Counted from the first letter of the stretch, positions 40,417 through 49,323 are shown. The stretch is DNA of 64,000 nucleotides from Alphaproteobacteria bacterium (GCA_947473475.1 CANJBZ010000008.1:1-64000), one strand, 5' to 3'. Numbers and translations are program-made. The notes: generated from the sequence alone by a model not told the origin.

Positions 40417-40560
40417 ATGAAGCGACAGAAACGGCGTCGGAACGAGCAAAGTTTGGCCCATTTTATAAGACCGAGCAGCCTGGTTGCCGGGCGAGCGGCG
40501 TCCCGGAGGGACGCGCTTGCCGAGCGCTCCGCCGCTCGCCCGGCAAGCAGGCTCACTTAG
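40417..40560 (+). CDS. possible 47-residue basic protein
   Basis: ATG 40417 has GAGGAAA 6 nt upstream and TATAAT about 35 nt upstream. The product starts MKRQKRRRNEQSLAHFIRPS and is very Arg-rich; its second half (AGRAASRRDALAERSAARPA) is simply the translation of the palindrome at 40473-40554. The signals are good but the palindrome has probably replaced the original 3' end. Confidence 0.25.
   Translation: MKRQKRRRNEQSLAHFIRPSSLVAGRAASRRDALAERSAARPASRLT
40473..40554. repeat. long palindrome (REP-like)
   Basis: TTGCCGGGCGAGCGGCG on the left arm is matched exactly by its complement CGCCGCTCGCCCGGCAA on the right, with further imperfect pairing outward (GAGCAGCCTG / CAGGCTC). The loop is about 29 nt. 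A stable cruciform or RNA hairpin is expected. Confidence 0.8.
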
Positions 40561-40912
40561 CACATTTCGTACCGATTGTAAAGTGTACAACAATATATAG
40601 AAATTTCAAGTAGTGTGCCGGTCGATGGAAGAGATCGACATCTAGCGTTCAGCTCAGTTCAGCAGCTTGCCTGCGATGGTGGCAAAGCGCGACAAGCCGG
40701 CAAAACCGCGTGGCTCAAAATCTTGGAAGCGATAGAGACGTCGCGCGATATGGTGCCCGGCGCGCGTGGTGAGCTTAACTGAAGAGTTCACAGTTGGCGG
40801 CAGGCTTCGACTACTGAAGAACGGCGGCAGAGTGAATTTCTGACGATCTGCAATAAGTCGATCTCTAACAAAGGACTTTGCAATCCCTCGACAACCCCTT
40901 CGGCCCAAGGTT

Positions 40913-40953
40913 GTCACCTATGTCTTAGGCACGTTCTGTTACCCATGTCTCAG
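40913..40953. mobile_element. possible insertion-sequence end remnant
   Basis: Two copies of a 16-nt motif, GTCACCTATGTCTTAG and GTTACCCATGTCTCAG, are spaced 25 nt apart. Repeated GTTACC(T/C)ATGTCT units are seen at the ends of some alphaproteobacterial insertion sequences with multiple terminal repeats. No transposase is next to them, so this would be a relic. Recognition is from memory and not certain. Confidence 0.3.
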
Positions 40954-40971
40954 GGTCGGACAAGCTAAGAA

Positions 40972-41046
40972 TGGTAGCAGCGGAGGGATTTGAACCCCCG
41001 ACCAAGGGATTATGATTCCCCTGCTCTACCACTGAGCTACGCTGCC
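40972..41046 (-). tRNA. tRNA-Met (anticodon CAT)
   Basis: On the minus strand the 75-nt sequence folds as a tRNA. Acceptor GGCAGCG pairs with CGCTGCT, the D arm is GCTC-AGTGGTA-GAGC, and the anticodon stem GGGGA/TCCCT encloses loop ATCATAA with anticodon CAT. The T arm is GGGGG-TTCAAAT-CCCTC, and CCA is encoded. The first acceptor pair is G-T. The overall sequence resembles elongator tRNA-Met; the lysidine-modified isoleucine tRNA also has CAT and cannot be fully excluded. Confidence 0.92.
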
Positions 41047-41154
41047 ACGCTGCCCGAGGGCGGGGATGTAAGGGGCGGCTTTCCCCCCTGTCAAGGCGCG
41101 GCGCCTGCTTTCGCGGCGCTTTGGAGCCGTTTGGGATTGGGTGGAATCAAACTC

Positions 41155-41272
41155 TCACCGTGGCCGGCCTCCGAGCCGGCCATCCAGCGGGCGAGCGTCT
41201 GCGAGCCTATGATTCTTAAGCGCCCGCAGACGCGGGCGCACTGGGTGGCCGCCTCGAGGGCGGCCATGGTGA
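41155..41272. repeat. REP-like repeat A, divergent copy 3
   Basis: CACCGTGGCCGGCCTCCGAG at the left and GAGGGCGGCCATGGTG at the right, with GGCCATCCAGCGGGCGAGCG and CGCAGACGCGGGCGCACTGG inside. The layout (GGCCATCCAG... CGCAGACGCG... CTGG(A/G)TGGCC) matches the other copies, but the arms differ and are longer. Confidence 0.7.
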
Positions 41273-41302
41273 GTGGGGTTTCAACCCAAAATCACTCTGA
41301 GA

Positions 41303-42442
41303 TTAAGCCGCGGCGCGGGCTGGTTCGGAGCGGACGATCCAGCCGCCGCCGAGCACGCGGGTACTCTCTTCCTCGTAGAAAACGCAGGCCTGGCCCGGTG
41401 CAACCGAGTCCTCGCCGTTAAGCAGTTCGACGTCGGCCCGCCCCCCGTCTAAACGCGTCACCCGGGCCGGAACAGCCGACCGCGTGGACCGCACCTTGAC
41501 ACGGCAGGTCAGGGCGCCCTCGCCCGCATCGGTCAGCCAGTTCACATGGGCAAGGCCGATCTTCCTTACACGGAGGGCTTCCTTTGGCCCCACGATCACG
41601 CGCCGCGCCGCCGCATCGAGCTTGAGCACGAACAGCGGCTCCTCGTTGCCGGAAAGTCCCAGGCCCTTACGCTGGCCGACGGTGAAATGGATGATGCCGG
41701 TATGACGGCCGAGAACGCGTCCGTCCAGATCGACAATGTCGCCAGGTTCCGCCGCGCCGGGATTGAGCTTCATCACCACATCGCTGTAGCGCCCTTGCGG
41801 CACGAAGCAGATGTCCTGGGAATCCGGCTTGGCGGCGACGCCCAGCCCCAGCTCGGCGGCGATATCGCGCACCTTGCTTTTTTCTATGTCCCCTAAGGGA
41901 AAGCGCAACATGTCCAACTGCGCCGGCGTCGTAGCGAAGAGGAAATAGCTCTGGTCGCGGGCCTCATCGGCGGCGCGATGCAACTCCGCGCCGTTCGCCC
42001 CCGCAACCCAGCGCACATAATGGCCGGTGGCCAGCGCGTCGGCGCCAAGCTCGCGCGCCGTGGTTAACAAATCGCCGAACTTCACCCGCTCATTACAGCG
42101 CACGCAGGGAATGGGCGTCTCGCCGCGGGCATAGGAATCGGCGAAATCCTGGATCACAGCGCGGCGGAACCGCTCTTCGTAATCCAGCACATAATGCGGA
42201 ATGCCCAGTCGTTCGGCCACGCGCTTGGCGTCGTGAATATCCGCCCCGGCGCAGCAGGCGCCTTTTTTCTTCACCGCCGCGCCGTGGTCGTAAAGCTGAA
42301 GGGTCACGCCGACGACGTCATAGCCTTCGCGCTTCAGAAGACCCGCCACGACGGACGAATCCACCCCGCCCGACATGGCGGCGACCACGCGGGTGCGGTG
42401 TGCGGGCTTGGCAATGCCAAGACTGTTCAATTCGGGGCTCAT
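41303..42442 (-). CDS. mnmA: tRNA-specific 2-thiouridylase MnmA
   Basis: A 379-residue cytoplasmic enzyme that adds sulfur to U34 of tRNA-Lys, -Glu and -Gln. The PP-loop ATP site is [16 protein letters not shown] (about 22-37). The two catalytic cysteines lie in [14 protein letters not shown] and [27 protein letters not shown] and the C-terminal beta-barrel region ([16 protein letters not shown]-like VFYEEE) match the family. The length is normal. It lies next to a tRNA gene but the two are not functionally coupled in any obvious way. Confidence 0.95.
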   Translation of the reverse strand: MSPELNSLGIAKPAHRTRVVAAMSGGVDSSVVAGLLKREGYDVVGVTLQLYDHGAAVKKKGACCAGADIHDAKRVAERLGIPHYVLDYEERFRRAVIQDFADSYARGETPIPCVRCNERVKFGDLLTTARELGADALATGHYVRWVAGANGAELHRAADEARDQSYFLFATTPAQLDMLRFPLGDIEKSKVRDIAAELGLGVAAKPDSQDICFVPQGRYSDVVMKLNPGAAEPGDIVDLDGRVLGRHTGIIHFTVGQRKGLGLSGNEEPLFVLKLDAAARRVIVGPKEALRVRKIGLAHVNWLTDAGEGALTCRVKVRSTRSAVPARVTRLDGGRADVELLNGEDSVAPGQACVFYEEESTRVLGGGWIVRSEPARAAA

Positions 42443-42529
42443 TTGGCGGCGGACTATAGGCAGACCCGCCCCCCGCGCAAGTGCGCGTTTTTGCGGTAAT
42501 ACCAGTGGCCCAGATTATCGACTACTCGT

Positions 42530-42626
42530 GTCATGGCCCGCAAAAGCGGGCCATCCAGGAGAACGTAGAGCTCACCAGCGCGCAGACGCGCGCTTGCTGG
42601 ATGGCCCTGTCAAGCAGGGCCATGAC
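42530..42626. repeat. REP-like repeat A, copy 4
   Basis: GTCATGGCCCGCAAAAGCGG at the left is identical to copy 1 over 20 nt. GCGCAGACGCGCGC is in the middle and GTCAAGCAGGGCCATGAC at the right. It lies between mnmA and the flagellar block. Confidence 0.85.
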
Positions 42627-42669
42627 AAAAGAGGGCTGGATCAAAGGCCGTTGGTATAAGGTGCAGCCC

Positions 42670-42915
42670 ATGCTGTCGGATTTGGCCGAACTTTTGTACT
42701 GGGCCGCGTGCTGGATCGCGGTGACCGTCGTTTTGCTGGGCTTGGCGGCAATGACGACCGGCAGCGCCGAATCCTGGGTCGGCGTCACAACCTTCATGGC
42801 CGTGGCCGCGGTTATCTGGCTCGTGGGGCGGTTAACGCTGTTGTTCTCGCGCTTTCGGCAAGCGCGCCGCCGCCGCCGGGCTACTTCAAATAGTCGAGCA
42901 GCGAAGTGCGGTTGA
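42670..42915 (+). CDS. small two-span membrane protein, hypothetical
   Basis: AAGGTG lies 6 nt before ATG 42670. The 81-residue product begins MLSDLAELLYWAACWIAVTV, has two spans (about 10-28 and 38-57) and an arginine-rich end (RQARRRRRATSN). The last 35 nt overlap the end of flgL on the other strand. No family recognised. Confidence 0.45.
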   Translation: MLSDLAELLYWAACWIAVTVVLLGLAAMTTGSAESWVGVTTFMAVAAVIWLVGRLTLLFSRFRQARRRRRATSNSRAAKCG

Positions 42916-43813
42916 GGGTGGCTGTCACCTGAAAGGCCGCCTGGAGCGCAATGTTGCTCTGGTTAAGCCGCGACAAAGCTTCGGGCATGTCGACGTCCTG
43001 AATGCTGGAGACGAAGCTGGAGTATACGGACGAGCGCGCTTTCAGCTGGGTCATCGTGTCCTGCACCATCTGGTAGCGAATACCGTTCACCGCCGATGCG
43101 GCGTTTACGCCTTCGGCGGCGTTCGACACGGTTTGGATCGAGGATTCCAGGAACGCTTGCTGCGCCGGCGTGGTCTTCGTGGCGAAGGGGCCGTTGGCGC
43201 CGGAATCGAATTGCGCGACTTGCTGGAACAAAGTGAGAAGCTGCGATCCCACATCCGATGCCAGCATACCCACCTCTACCGTCTGCGACTCGCCGATGCG
43301 CACCGTGGTTTTCACCTGTCCGTTGACGAACGCGTCGGCCACGGAGGGAAGCGCCGCAAGACTATTGAGATCGGTTGCCGTTACCGGTGGCACCTGATTG
43401 TTGTCGCCGCCATAGACATAGCCGTTGGAGTCCTTGGCGTTCAGGATTTCAACCGCCTGGTTGTAAAAGCCTTGCATCTGGCTCATCAGCGCCGTCGCAT
43501 CCTGATCGGCCGCGGACTTGGTGAGCGTCTGGCGCACCTGGCTGACGAGTTCGGAGAGCTGATTAAGCTGGGCGTCCTGCAAGTCCAGGCGCGTGGACAC
43601 TTGCGTGGCCGCGCCGACATTGGCATCGGATCGCGCCGCCGCCGAACGCGCCGCTTCCATAAGAGCGGTCTTGTCGCCGTACCCGGAATAGGTTGTTGAA
43701 ACTTTGCCTGTGACGACCTGGCGGTTGGCGGTATCGACGGCGGATTCCGCTTTGAGAATTTGCGTGAGCATCAAATTGGCATGTGCGGCAGTGCCGATAC
43801 GATCGACGGACAT
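42881..43813 (-). CDS. flgL: flagellar hook-filament junction protein FlgL
   Basis: A 310-residue flagellin-family protein, second of the flgK-flgL operon (2-nt gap). The N-terminal helix region is SVDRIGTAAHANLMLTQILKAES..ANRQVVTGK, and the C-terminal helix is ALSRLNQSNIALQAAFQVTATLNRTSLLDYL, the usual D0/D1 pair of FlgL and flagellins. FlgL joins the hook (through FlgK) to the filament. It is read from the sigma-54 promoter in front of flgK. Confidence 0.92.
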   Translation of the reverse strand: MSVDRIGTAAHANLMLTQILKAESAVDTANRQVVTGKVSTTYSGYGDKTALMEAARSAAARSDANVGAATQVSTRLDLQDAQLNQLSELVSQVRQTLTKSAADQDATALMSQMQGFYNQAVEILNAKDSNGYVYGGDNNQVPPVTATDLNSLAALPSVADAFVNGQVKTTVRIGESQTVEVGMLASDVGSQLLTLFQQVAQFDSGANGPFATKTTPAQQAFLESSIQTVSNAAEGVNAASAVNGIRYQMVQDTMTQLKARSSVYSSFVSSIQDVDMPEALSRLNQSNIALQAAFQVTATLNRTSLLDYLK

Positions 43814-43815
43814 GA

Positions 43816-45936
43816 TCAGGCTCCCACGACTTGCAACAGCGCATCATACAGCTGTTGTGCGACCACAAGCAGGCGCGCGCCGGCATTGTAGGCCTGTTGC
43901 AAACTCATCATTTTTGCCAGTTCTTCATCCAGATTGACGCCTTCCTTCTCGCTCTGGCTTTGTTGCGCGAGCTTGAGGCGCGTATCGCCGGCCGATTGCG
44001 CCGCATTGATGGACGAGCCGCGGCTGGCGGCATCCTGATAGAAGGCCGCCGTGAAATCGCTGAGCCGAACGGAACGTCCCGGCAAGTCGCCCGCGCTGGC
44101 GAAATTGTGCGTCTGCGTCATCGCGTCCTGAAGCGCCAGCAAACCGCGATTGTCGCCGGCAGTGACCACGGCCGTTGCGGTTATAGTCGGCTTGGAGAAC
44201 GCCAGCCGCTGCGGCGCATTCGCCACACCGGACGCGAGCGAAAAATTCTGCGCCATAGCGAGTTTGTTGCCGACGCCGATTCCGAACAGCGAGGTAAAGC
44301 TTTGGCCCGTCGTCCCTCGCATTGTGGTGTCCGCGGTTATTTCAAGATCGTAGCCGCTGTAACCAAGGCCGGTTGTCACCTGCACCTCGCCATTCGCATC
44401 CAGCGCGAAATTGGCCTTACCGGCCATTGCGGTGTTCAGGGCGGAAATCACGTCGCCAACGGTTGCGCCAGTAACTGCAACGGTTGTTTCTCCGGCACGC
44501 TGCCCCTCGGGGCCCTTCAAGACGAGCGAAATCGAGCCGCCCGAGAGCCCGTGCGAGTCGGAGGCAGTAAGTCCAGTCGTCAGAACGGTGTTTCCGCTGG
44601 AAGTGAACAGGTCGTTCAATCCGAAATACTGCGAGAAGGCCACGCCGCCGCGCGAGGTCGGATTGGCGCTATCGTCGGCGATGACGAAACCATTGCCGCC
44701 CGTGGCGGAAAGCTTCAGCGCACCATCGACGAAGCTTGCCGATCCGTTGCTTCCGAGCGCCGTATTTAACGCCAGCACAAAACTGTCGACACTGGCGCCA
44801 AGACCGGCGGGTGGACCGCCGTCCACGCTCAACGTGCCGGCGTCGAAATCGATGGCGATGTCATGCTGTTTGACGCCGCTGCCATCGGCTATTGCGATGG
44901 TCGTGGCGCCGGTAAAATTCAGTGCGTCCGTGCCGAGCAGGCCGGTGTTGCGTCCCTGCAGCAATCCCGGCGACGGAATGGCGGCATTTGCGTTGTGTAC
45001 GGCATTGAACGCGGACGAAAGCGTCTGGGCCAGCGATCCAAGCTCCTGACCAAGCCCGCTGAGCGTCTCGTCACGAATATCCAGAAGGCCGCGCAATTCG
45101 CCATTGCTCACATGCGGCTCTAGAATCTGCTGCGAGCCGACCGGCTGATTGCTGATCCGGTTCATCGTTTGCACCATCACCGGCTTGAAGGACGGTCCGG
45201 AGCTGGGCTGGAACTTGAGCACCGCATAATTGTCGCTGACGAGCTGTACGCCATCGGTCGTCGAGATGAACATCCGCCCGTCGGCTTGCGTCAGCGTCCG
45301 AATGCCGATGAGCGAGGAGAGTTGCGATACCAACGTGTCACGCTGGTCGAGGAGGCCGCTTCCGGTATCGCCGGCGATCGTCGCGTGCTGGATGAGGGGA
45401 TTGAGATCGGTGATCTTCTTTATGACAATATTGGCCTCGGAGACCACGGAGCCGATCTGTTGATCCGCGGCCGTCCGCATATCGGAGATCGAACCGGCGA
45501 GGTTGGAAATTTCCTGGGCGAGGCCGTTAAATCGGTTGAGCGCACCGAGCCGGTTTGCCAGCGAACTTGGATCGAGCGCCGACTGTCCGAGAGCGGCATA
45601 GACGGCATCCAGACGAGAGCCGATGGATGAGCCGTCGCCCGGTTCGCCCAGCGACGCATTAAGCTGATCCATCATGCTGGACTGGACGGTGTATCGCGAT
45701 GCATTCCCGTTGGAGGTCAGGACCTCCTTGTCCAGATAGGCGTTGACGATGCGCTGGACTTCGGAGAGCTGCACGCCGGCAAGCTGGCCACCGGGCGCCA
45801 GCGTCGATTGCTGCGCGACGCGCCGCACGTAACCGGGCGTATTCACATTGGCAATATTGTCCGAGGTCACTCGCATCGCCGCGCTGTTCGTCGCGATTGC
45901 AGTAAGACCGCTGGAGATGACGCCGTTCAGAGCCAT
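43816..45936 (-). CDS. flgK: flagellar hook-associated protein FlgK
   Basis: Start ATG 45936 (MALNGVISSGL) has AAGG upstream; an earlier start would lack a ribosome site. The 706-residue protein has the rod/hook N-terminal motif ATNSAAMRVTSDNIANVNTPGYVRR and the C-terminal EELAKMMSLQQAYNAGARLLVVAQQLYDALLQ helix. At 706 residues it is longer than the 550-residue E. coli form because of a Gly/Ser/Ala-rich centre with repeated domains, as in other alphaproteobacteria. FlgK forms the hook-proximal junction ring. Confidence 0.93.
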   Translation of the reverse strand: MALNGVISSGLTAIATNSAAMRVTSDNIANVNTPGYVRRVAQQSTLAPGGQLAGVQLSEVQRIVNAYLDKEVLTSNGNASRYTVQSSMMDQLNASLGEPGDGSSIGSRLDAVYAALGQSALDPSSLANRLGALNRFNGLAQEISNLAGSISDMRTAADQQIGSVVSEANIVIKKITDLNPLIQHATIAGDTGSGLLDQRDTLVSQLSSLIGIRTLTQADGRMFISTTDGVQLVSDNYAVLKFQPSSGPSFKPVMVQTMNRISNQPVGSQQILEPHVSNGELRGLLDIRDETLSGLGQELGSLAQTLSSAFNAVHNANAAIPSPGLLQGRNTGLLGTDALNFTGATTIAIADGSGVKQHDIAIDFDAGTLSVDGGPPAGLGASVDSFVLALNTALGSNGSASFVDGALKLSATGGNGFVIADDSANPTSRGGVAFSQYFGLNDLFTSSGNTVLTTGLTASDSHGLSGGSISLVLKGPEGQRAGETTVAVTGATVGDVISALNTAMAGKANFALDANGEVQVTTGLGYSGYDLEITADTTMRGTTGQSFTSLFGIGVGNKLAMAQNFSLASGVANAPQRLAFSKPTITATAVVTAGDNRGLLALQDAMTQTHNFASAGDLPGRSVRLSDFTAAFYQDAASRGSSINAAQSAGDTRLKLAQQSQSEKEGVNLDEELAKMMSLQQAYNAGARLLVVAQQLYDALLQVVGA

Positions 45937-45985
45937 GGTAAGCCTTCGCTTCCCGCGCATTAGACAGAGTTTCGTGCGAGCCTTT

Positions 45986-46000
45986 GCAAAGCCGGTGCCA
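45986..46000 (-). promoter_or_regulatory. sigma-54 promoter of flgK-flgL
   Basis: Minus-strand TGGCAC-CGGCT-TTGC fits the sigma-54 consensus TGGCAC-N5-TTGC exactly, with GG and GC 10 nt apart. Initiation near 45974 gives a 38-nt leader before flgK. Confidence 0.85.
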
Positions 46001-46076
46001 GCGCAAAAAGCCGAACATACTTAGGAAATCGCAAATGACGGCCGGGGGGAGGAGGAAGGCTTTGCCCCAGGCGGCA

Positions 46077-46095
46077 GTTCGTGCCGGGCACGAAC
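46077..46095. promoter_or_regulatory. palindrome between divergent flagellar promoters, candidate activator site
   Basis: GTTCGTGCCGGGCACGAAC has 9-bp perfect arms around a single base. Its centre is about 112 bp upstream of the predicted flgK start site and about 127 bp upstream of the predicted fliK start site. That is the usual enhancer distance for sigma-54 activators such as FlbD. The match to the published FlbD ftr element is not exact. Confidence 0.5.
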
Positions 46096-46186
46096 GTGCA
46101 AACGGGGTGGGGCGCAGAACCAGGAAGATCGCCACAAACCGCACTTTTCCAACAATTCGCGTGCTGAAGGGCGCTTGTCCAAAGAG

Positions 46187-46201
46187 TGGTCCGAGACTTG
46201 C
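46187..46201 (+). promoter_or_regulatory. sigma-54 promoter of fliK-flgD-flgE
   Basis: TGGTCC-GAGAC-TTGC keeps the invariant GG and GC with 10 nt between them and the TTGC -12 box. Initiation near 46213 leaves a 21-nt leader to ATG 46234 and excludes the in-frame ATG at 46204. Confidence 0.65.
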
Positions 46202-46233
46202 TAATGGGTTCTCCGGATCACTTCGGAGCTGGC

Positions 46234-49200
46234 ATGACCGTTTCTGCTGCATCGCTTTTTGCGACACTGCCCGACGCAGGCGCGACGGCCTTTGTGCCGG
46301 CCGTCTCGACGGCGGGAAGCGATCCGGCGTTCGATGCGCTTGTCACCGCGTTCTTTGAAGCGGCGGAGCCGGTGGCGGCAGGCACGACAGCAAAGACTGC
46401 CACGCCACAATTGCAACCGGAGTCATCGCAGCCAGATCTTCCGGTAGAGCAGCCGCCAATTGCGTCCGGCGCGCAAACAACACAAGCGCCAACCGTCCCA
46501 TCGGGGAATTCGGGCAAGACTGAATCGTCAAGCCTGCCCTCTTCATTCTTCAGCGCGCCGCAAACCTCTTTCATCGGCGAGGCCCAGACAGCGCCCGCAA
46601 CAACAATGCTTCCGTTGGTGACCGGCGCAAAGGAAGACGCGTTAAGCGGCAACGAACAGCAGCCTATATCCAGCGTTACCGCAGCGCCGGCGCCAGGCGC
46701 AACCGTACCAGCGCAGACGACGCAGATTCTGAATACAAAGCCGCAGCAACCTCAAACTGTATCCGCAGAAGCGCACGCACTAACTGACACCCTGGATGTG
46801 ACGGCCGCTGTTGCGCCCGCAATGCCAAATCATCCGGCGGCGGACGATATTACTTCTCTGGTGACGACGGGCTTTGACCCGCTGACGCAAACGGCCTCAC
46901 GGCCGCTTCCTGCTCCGCAGCCGGTAGCCAGCGCCAAGGAAACCGCCAGCCCGGCCAAAGCGGAGAATGCCGAAGCATCGCCGCAAGAGACGCACGCCCT
47001 TCCTGCGGTTCAGGGACCGCGCGTTGCATCGAAGCAGGAGAAGACAGAGTCCACGAACGATGAGCCGGATTTCGGTGTCGATCTCTTGTCGCTTTCGGAC
47101 ATGACATCGCGCGTCATCGCGCAGTTGCTGGCGGCGCTACCCATGCCCGAGCAACAACCGCGTCCGATCGATGTCCTTTCTCAGGCCACGCAGCCGCAGA
47201 TGGAGGCGCCGTCCGAAGCATCTCCAGCAATTCCGGCAAACGCTCCGGCTGTTGCTCCGCAGACCAACATGCAATCCGGAGCGGAAGAGCCATCGGCGCC
47301 CGCAACGCCGGCAGCAGCAAAGCCAAACGCGGCAACGCCGATGCCGGCCGGTACTTCGCCGGGTTTCGCTGAAGTACCAACGGGCGCCGCGAGCGCAGCC
47401 AGCCCGAATACGAGCCCCGTCACGGCAGGCGCGAACCCCGAACCAGCCGCAAACAACTTACCGGCGAACAGCAGTCTCCCCAGCCAAACCGAACTTTCGG
47501 CCCAAGGAGCCGCACCGGGCGAACCGCAGCGGCCAGCGTCTCCACAGGTCCCGAACGGAAGCACGGAACGGCCGGCGACGATCGTGAACCCAACTCCTAC
47601 AACAGCGGCGCAGGGAACGGCACAAAATGCCGAGGGCCGCACACAGACGCACCCCGTTCCGGCTGGCGCCACAGCCGGCCAAAATCCCGCCACCCAGATT
47701 GACGCCGACGGCAACGCCTTCGTCGCCCAACGCGATGTGCCATTGCCCCATCGCGCCGCCGCGCAATCGCAACACATTTCGACGTCTTCCGATGATACCG
47801 GCAATGTCGTCGCGCCCGCTCCTCGCAATGCCAATCTTATCCAGCTGAACGTGGCCGCGCCGAAGCCGCAGGCAGCTTCCGCGTCTGCTGTCTCCGCGAA
47901 TACGGTTTCTCAGACGGATCAGAACACGCCTGCTTCGACAAACGGCACGCCGGTGAACAACGCGGGCGCGAATGCCCAGCCCGAGACAACTGAAGCCACG
48001 CCACCAGCTTCGCCAAATCCTGCGCCTGCGAACAGCACGCGCGTAGCAGAAGACAAAAGCTCATTTGACGCTCAGACGGACGGCCGCGCATCGAACGCGC
48101 CCGGGGAGCCGAAAGACTCAGGCGCCCATCCCGATGCCGGCGCATCGCACGCCGCAGAGGCCGCGCCGCGTCCCGCGATCCGCCCTGCCGCCAATGCGGC
48201 GCCCGCGCCTGCTGCCGCGCAATCCGCGCCAACCGGCGAAACCGATCAACCGGCGCCGGCTCTTGCAACAAGCGTCCCAAATCCACAGAACGATGCGGTT
48301 GACGCCACTTCGACAAACGCCGGCTCGCGTCCTGCCACGGTGGCCGCTCTCCAAACCACCGATGCGCCAGTCAACCTCTCTGAACCGGTCCTGCGCGAGA
48401 CGTCAGCAAAGCCGACTCCCGCGCCACGGCCCGCGCGTACGCCGTTGCGCACGTCCTCCAACAAAAGTGCGGATGATGCGGACGCATCTTCACAACCGGT
48501 TACCGTGGATCGCCAGGATGTAAATGCCGGCAGAATTGCGCCTGTCCTCCCGGCAGAGCACGCGCACGACCAGACCAAACCTGCGATGAAACCGGCGGTG
48601 ATTCACATTGCCGATGCCGCGCCGGTAGCGGACGCACCAAAGGCACACGATGCTGCGGACACCGGCGGCGCCGCCGATTTGGCCGCGCCTCAGACCGTAC
48701 GAAGCGAACCAGCGCCCGCTCCTTCCGCTCCGCCAATTCATCCCGGCTCCAACGAGCCCATGCTTCCGTCTCCCGCCACAATGCCGCAAGGCATGGAGAT
48801 GGCTGCCCCAACCGGGGTAACGCGGGGACCCGAGCAGGACGTTCCGGTTAAACTTGCTTTCACCGCGCCGAATGTTCCCGGCCACGCGGCTTTCGACGAA
48901 ATGGCGCTGAAGATCGCGGCGCATTCTTCCAACGGCGAAAGCAACTTCTCCATTCGGCTCGATCCTGTCGAACTCGGAAAGATTGAGATCAATCTCAGCG
49001 TCGACGCGCACGGCCATGCCCAGGCGGAGCTAAGCGCCGACAAGCCGCAGACGCTGGAGCTGTTGCAGAAGGACGCCTCGGCACTGGAACGCGCGCTGAA
49101 GGACGCCGGTTTGAATATGTCGGGCGGACTCAGCTTTTCGCTCAAAGGCGATGGCCGGTCGCAAACCTGGCGCGATCCACAAGGCGGCCGCAGCCGCGGG

Positions 49201-49314
49201 CTGCAGATCGGCGCGGCCGATGCTGCGAGCGCCAACGCATCAATTACCGCACGCGCGGCACTGGCTGCCCAGGCATACGGGCTGCCCACGACACAATTGG
49301 ACATCAGAGTTTAG
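46234..49314 (+). CDS. fliK: flagellar hook-length control protein FliK
   Basis: Start ATG 46234 is set by GGAG upstream and by the sigma-54 promoter; earlier starts fall before the transcription start. The 1026-residue product is mostly low-complexity Pro/Ala/Thr/Gln-rich sequence (about 20-860). The folded C-terminal Flg_hook domain (about 880-1000) contains NFSIRLDPVELGKIEINLSV, DKPQTLELLQKDASALERAL and AGLNMSGGLSFSLKG. FliK acts as a ruler and switch for the export gate when the hook is complete. The length is more than twice that of E. coli FliK. Confidence 0.88.
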   Translation: MTVSAASLFATLPDAGATAFVPAVSTAGSDPAFDALVTAFFEAAEPVAAGTTAKTATPQLQPESSQPDLPVEQPPIASGAQTTQAPTVPSGNSGKTESSSLPSSFFSAPQTSFIGEAQTAPATTMLPLVTGAKEDALSGNEQQPISSVTAAPAPGATVPAQTTQILNTKPQQPQTVSAEAHALTDTLDVTAAVAPAMPNHPAADDITSLVTTGFDPLTQTASRPLPAPQPVASAKETASPAKAENAEASPQETHALPAVQGPRVASKQEKTESTNDEPDFGVDLLSLSDMTSRVIAQLLAALPMPEQQPRPIDVLSQATQPQMEAPSEASPAIPANAPAVAPQTNMQSGAEEPSAPATPAAAKPNAATPMPAGTSPGFAEVPTGAASAASPNTSPVTAGANPEPAANNLPANSSLPSQTELSAQGAAPGEPQRPASPQVPNGSTERPATIVNPTPTTAAQGTAQNAEGRTQTHPVPAGATAGQNPATQIDADGNAFVAQRDVPLPHRAAAQSQHISTSSDDTGNVVAPAPRNANLIQLNVAAPKPQAASASAVSANTVSQTDQNTPASTNGTPVNNAGANAQPETTEATPPASPNPAPANSTRVAEDKSSFDAQTDGRASNAPGEPKDSGAHPDAGASHAAEAAPRPAIRPAANAAPAPAAAQSAPTGETDQPAPALATSVPNPQNDAVDATSTNAGSRPATVAALQTTDAPVNLSEPVLRETSAKPTPAPRPARTPLRTSSNKSADDADASSQPVTVDRQDVNAGRIAPVLPAEHAHDQTKPAMKPAVIHIADAAPVADAPKAHDAADTGGAADLAAPQTVRSEPAPAPSAPPIHPGSNEPMLPSPATMPQGMEMAAPTGVTRGPEQDVPVKLAFTAPNVPGHAAFDEMALKIAAHSSNGESNFSIRLDPVELGKIEINLSVDAHGHAQAELSADKPQTLELLQKDASALERALKDAGLNMSGGLSFSLKGDGRSQTWRDPQGGRSRGLQIGAADAASANASITARAALAAQAYGLPTTQLDIRV

Positions 49315-49323
49315 GAGCAGGCC

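Larger units (their letters stand above)
40211..40971. other. gene-poor, AT-richer stretch before tRNA-Met
   Basis: About 760 bases with no conserved gene. It holds a hairpin (CGCGACT/AGTCGCG, 40305-40326), a TATAAT box at 40377-40382, a possible 47-codon basic frame, a large palindrome (40473-40554) and a motif pair near 40913-40953 that looks like an IS end. A minus-strand 87-codon frame (40654-40917) has no recognisable features and no clear ribosome site. Confidence 0.5.

Noticed and set aside
46081-46098. GGGCACGAACGTGCAA as a third sigma-54 promoter.
   Set aside because: GG and GC are 9 nt apart when aligned to the best match, one short of the required 10.
46181-46204. In-frame ATG 46204 as the fliK start.
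   Set aside because: It would lie before the predicted sigma-54 transcription start; ATG 46234 has a GGAG site and follows the promoter.
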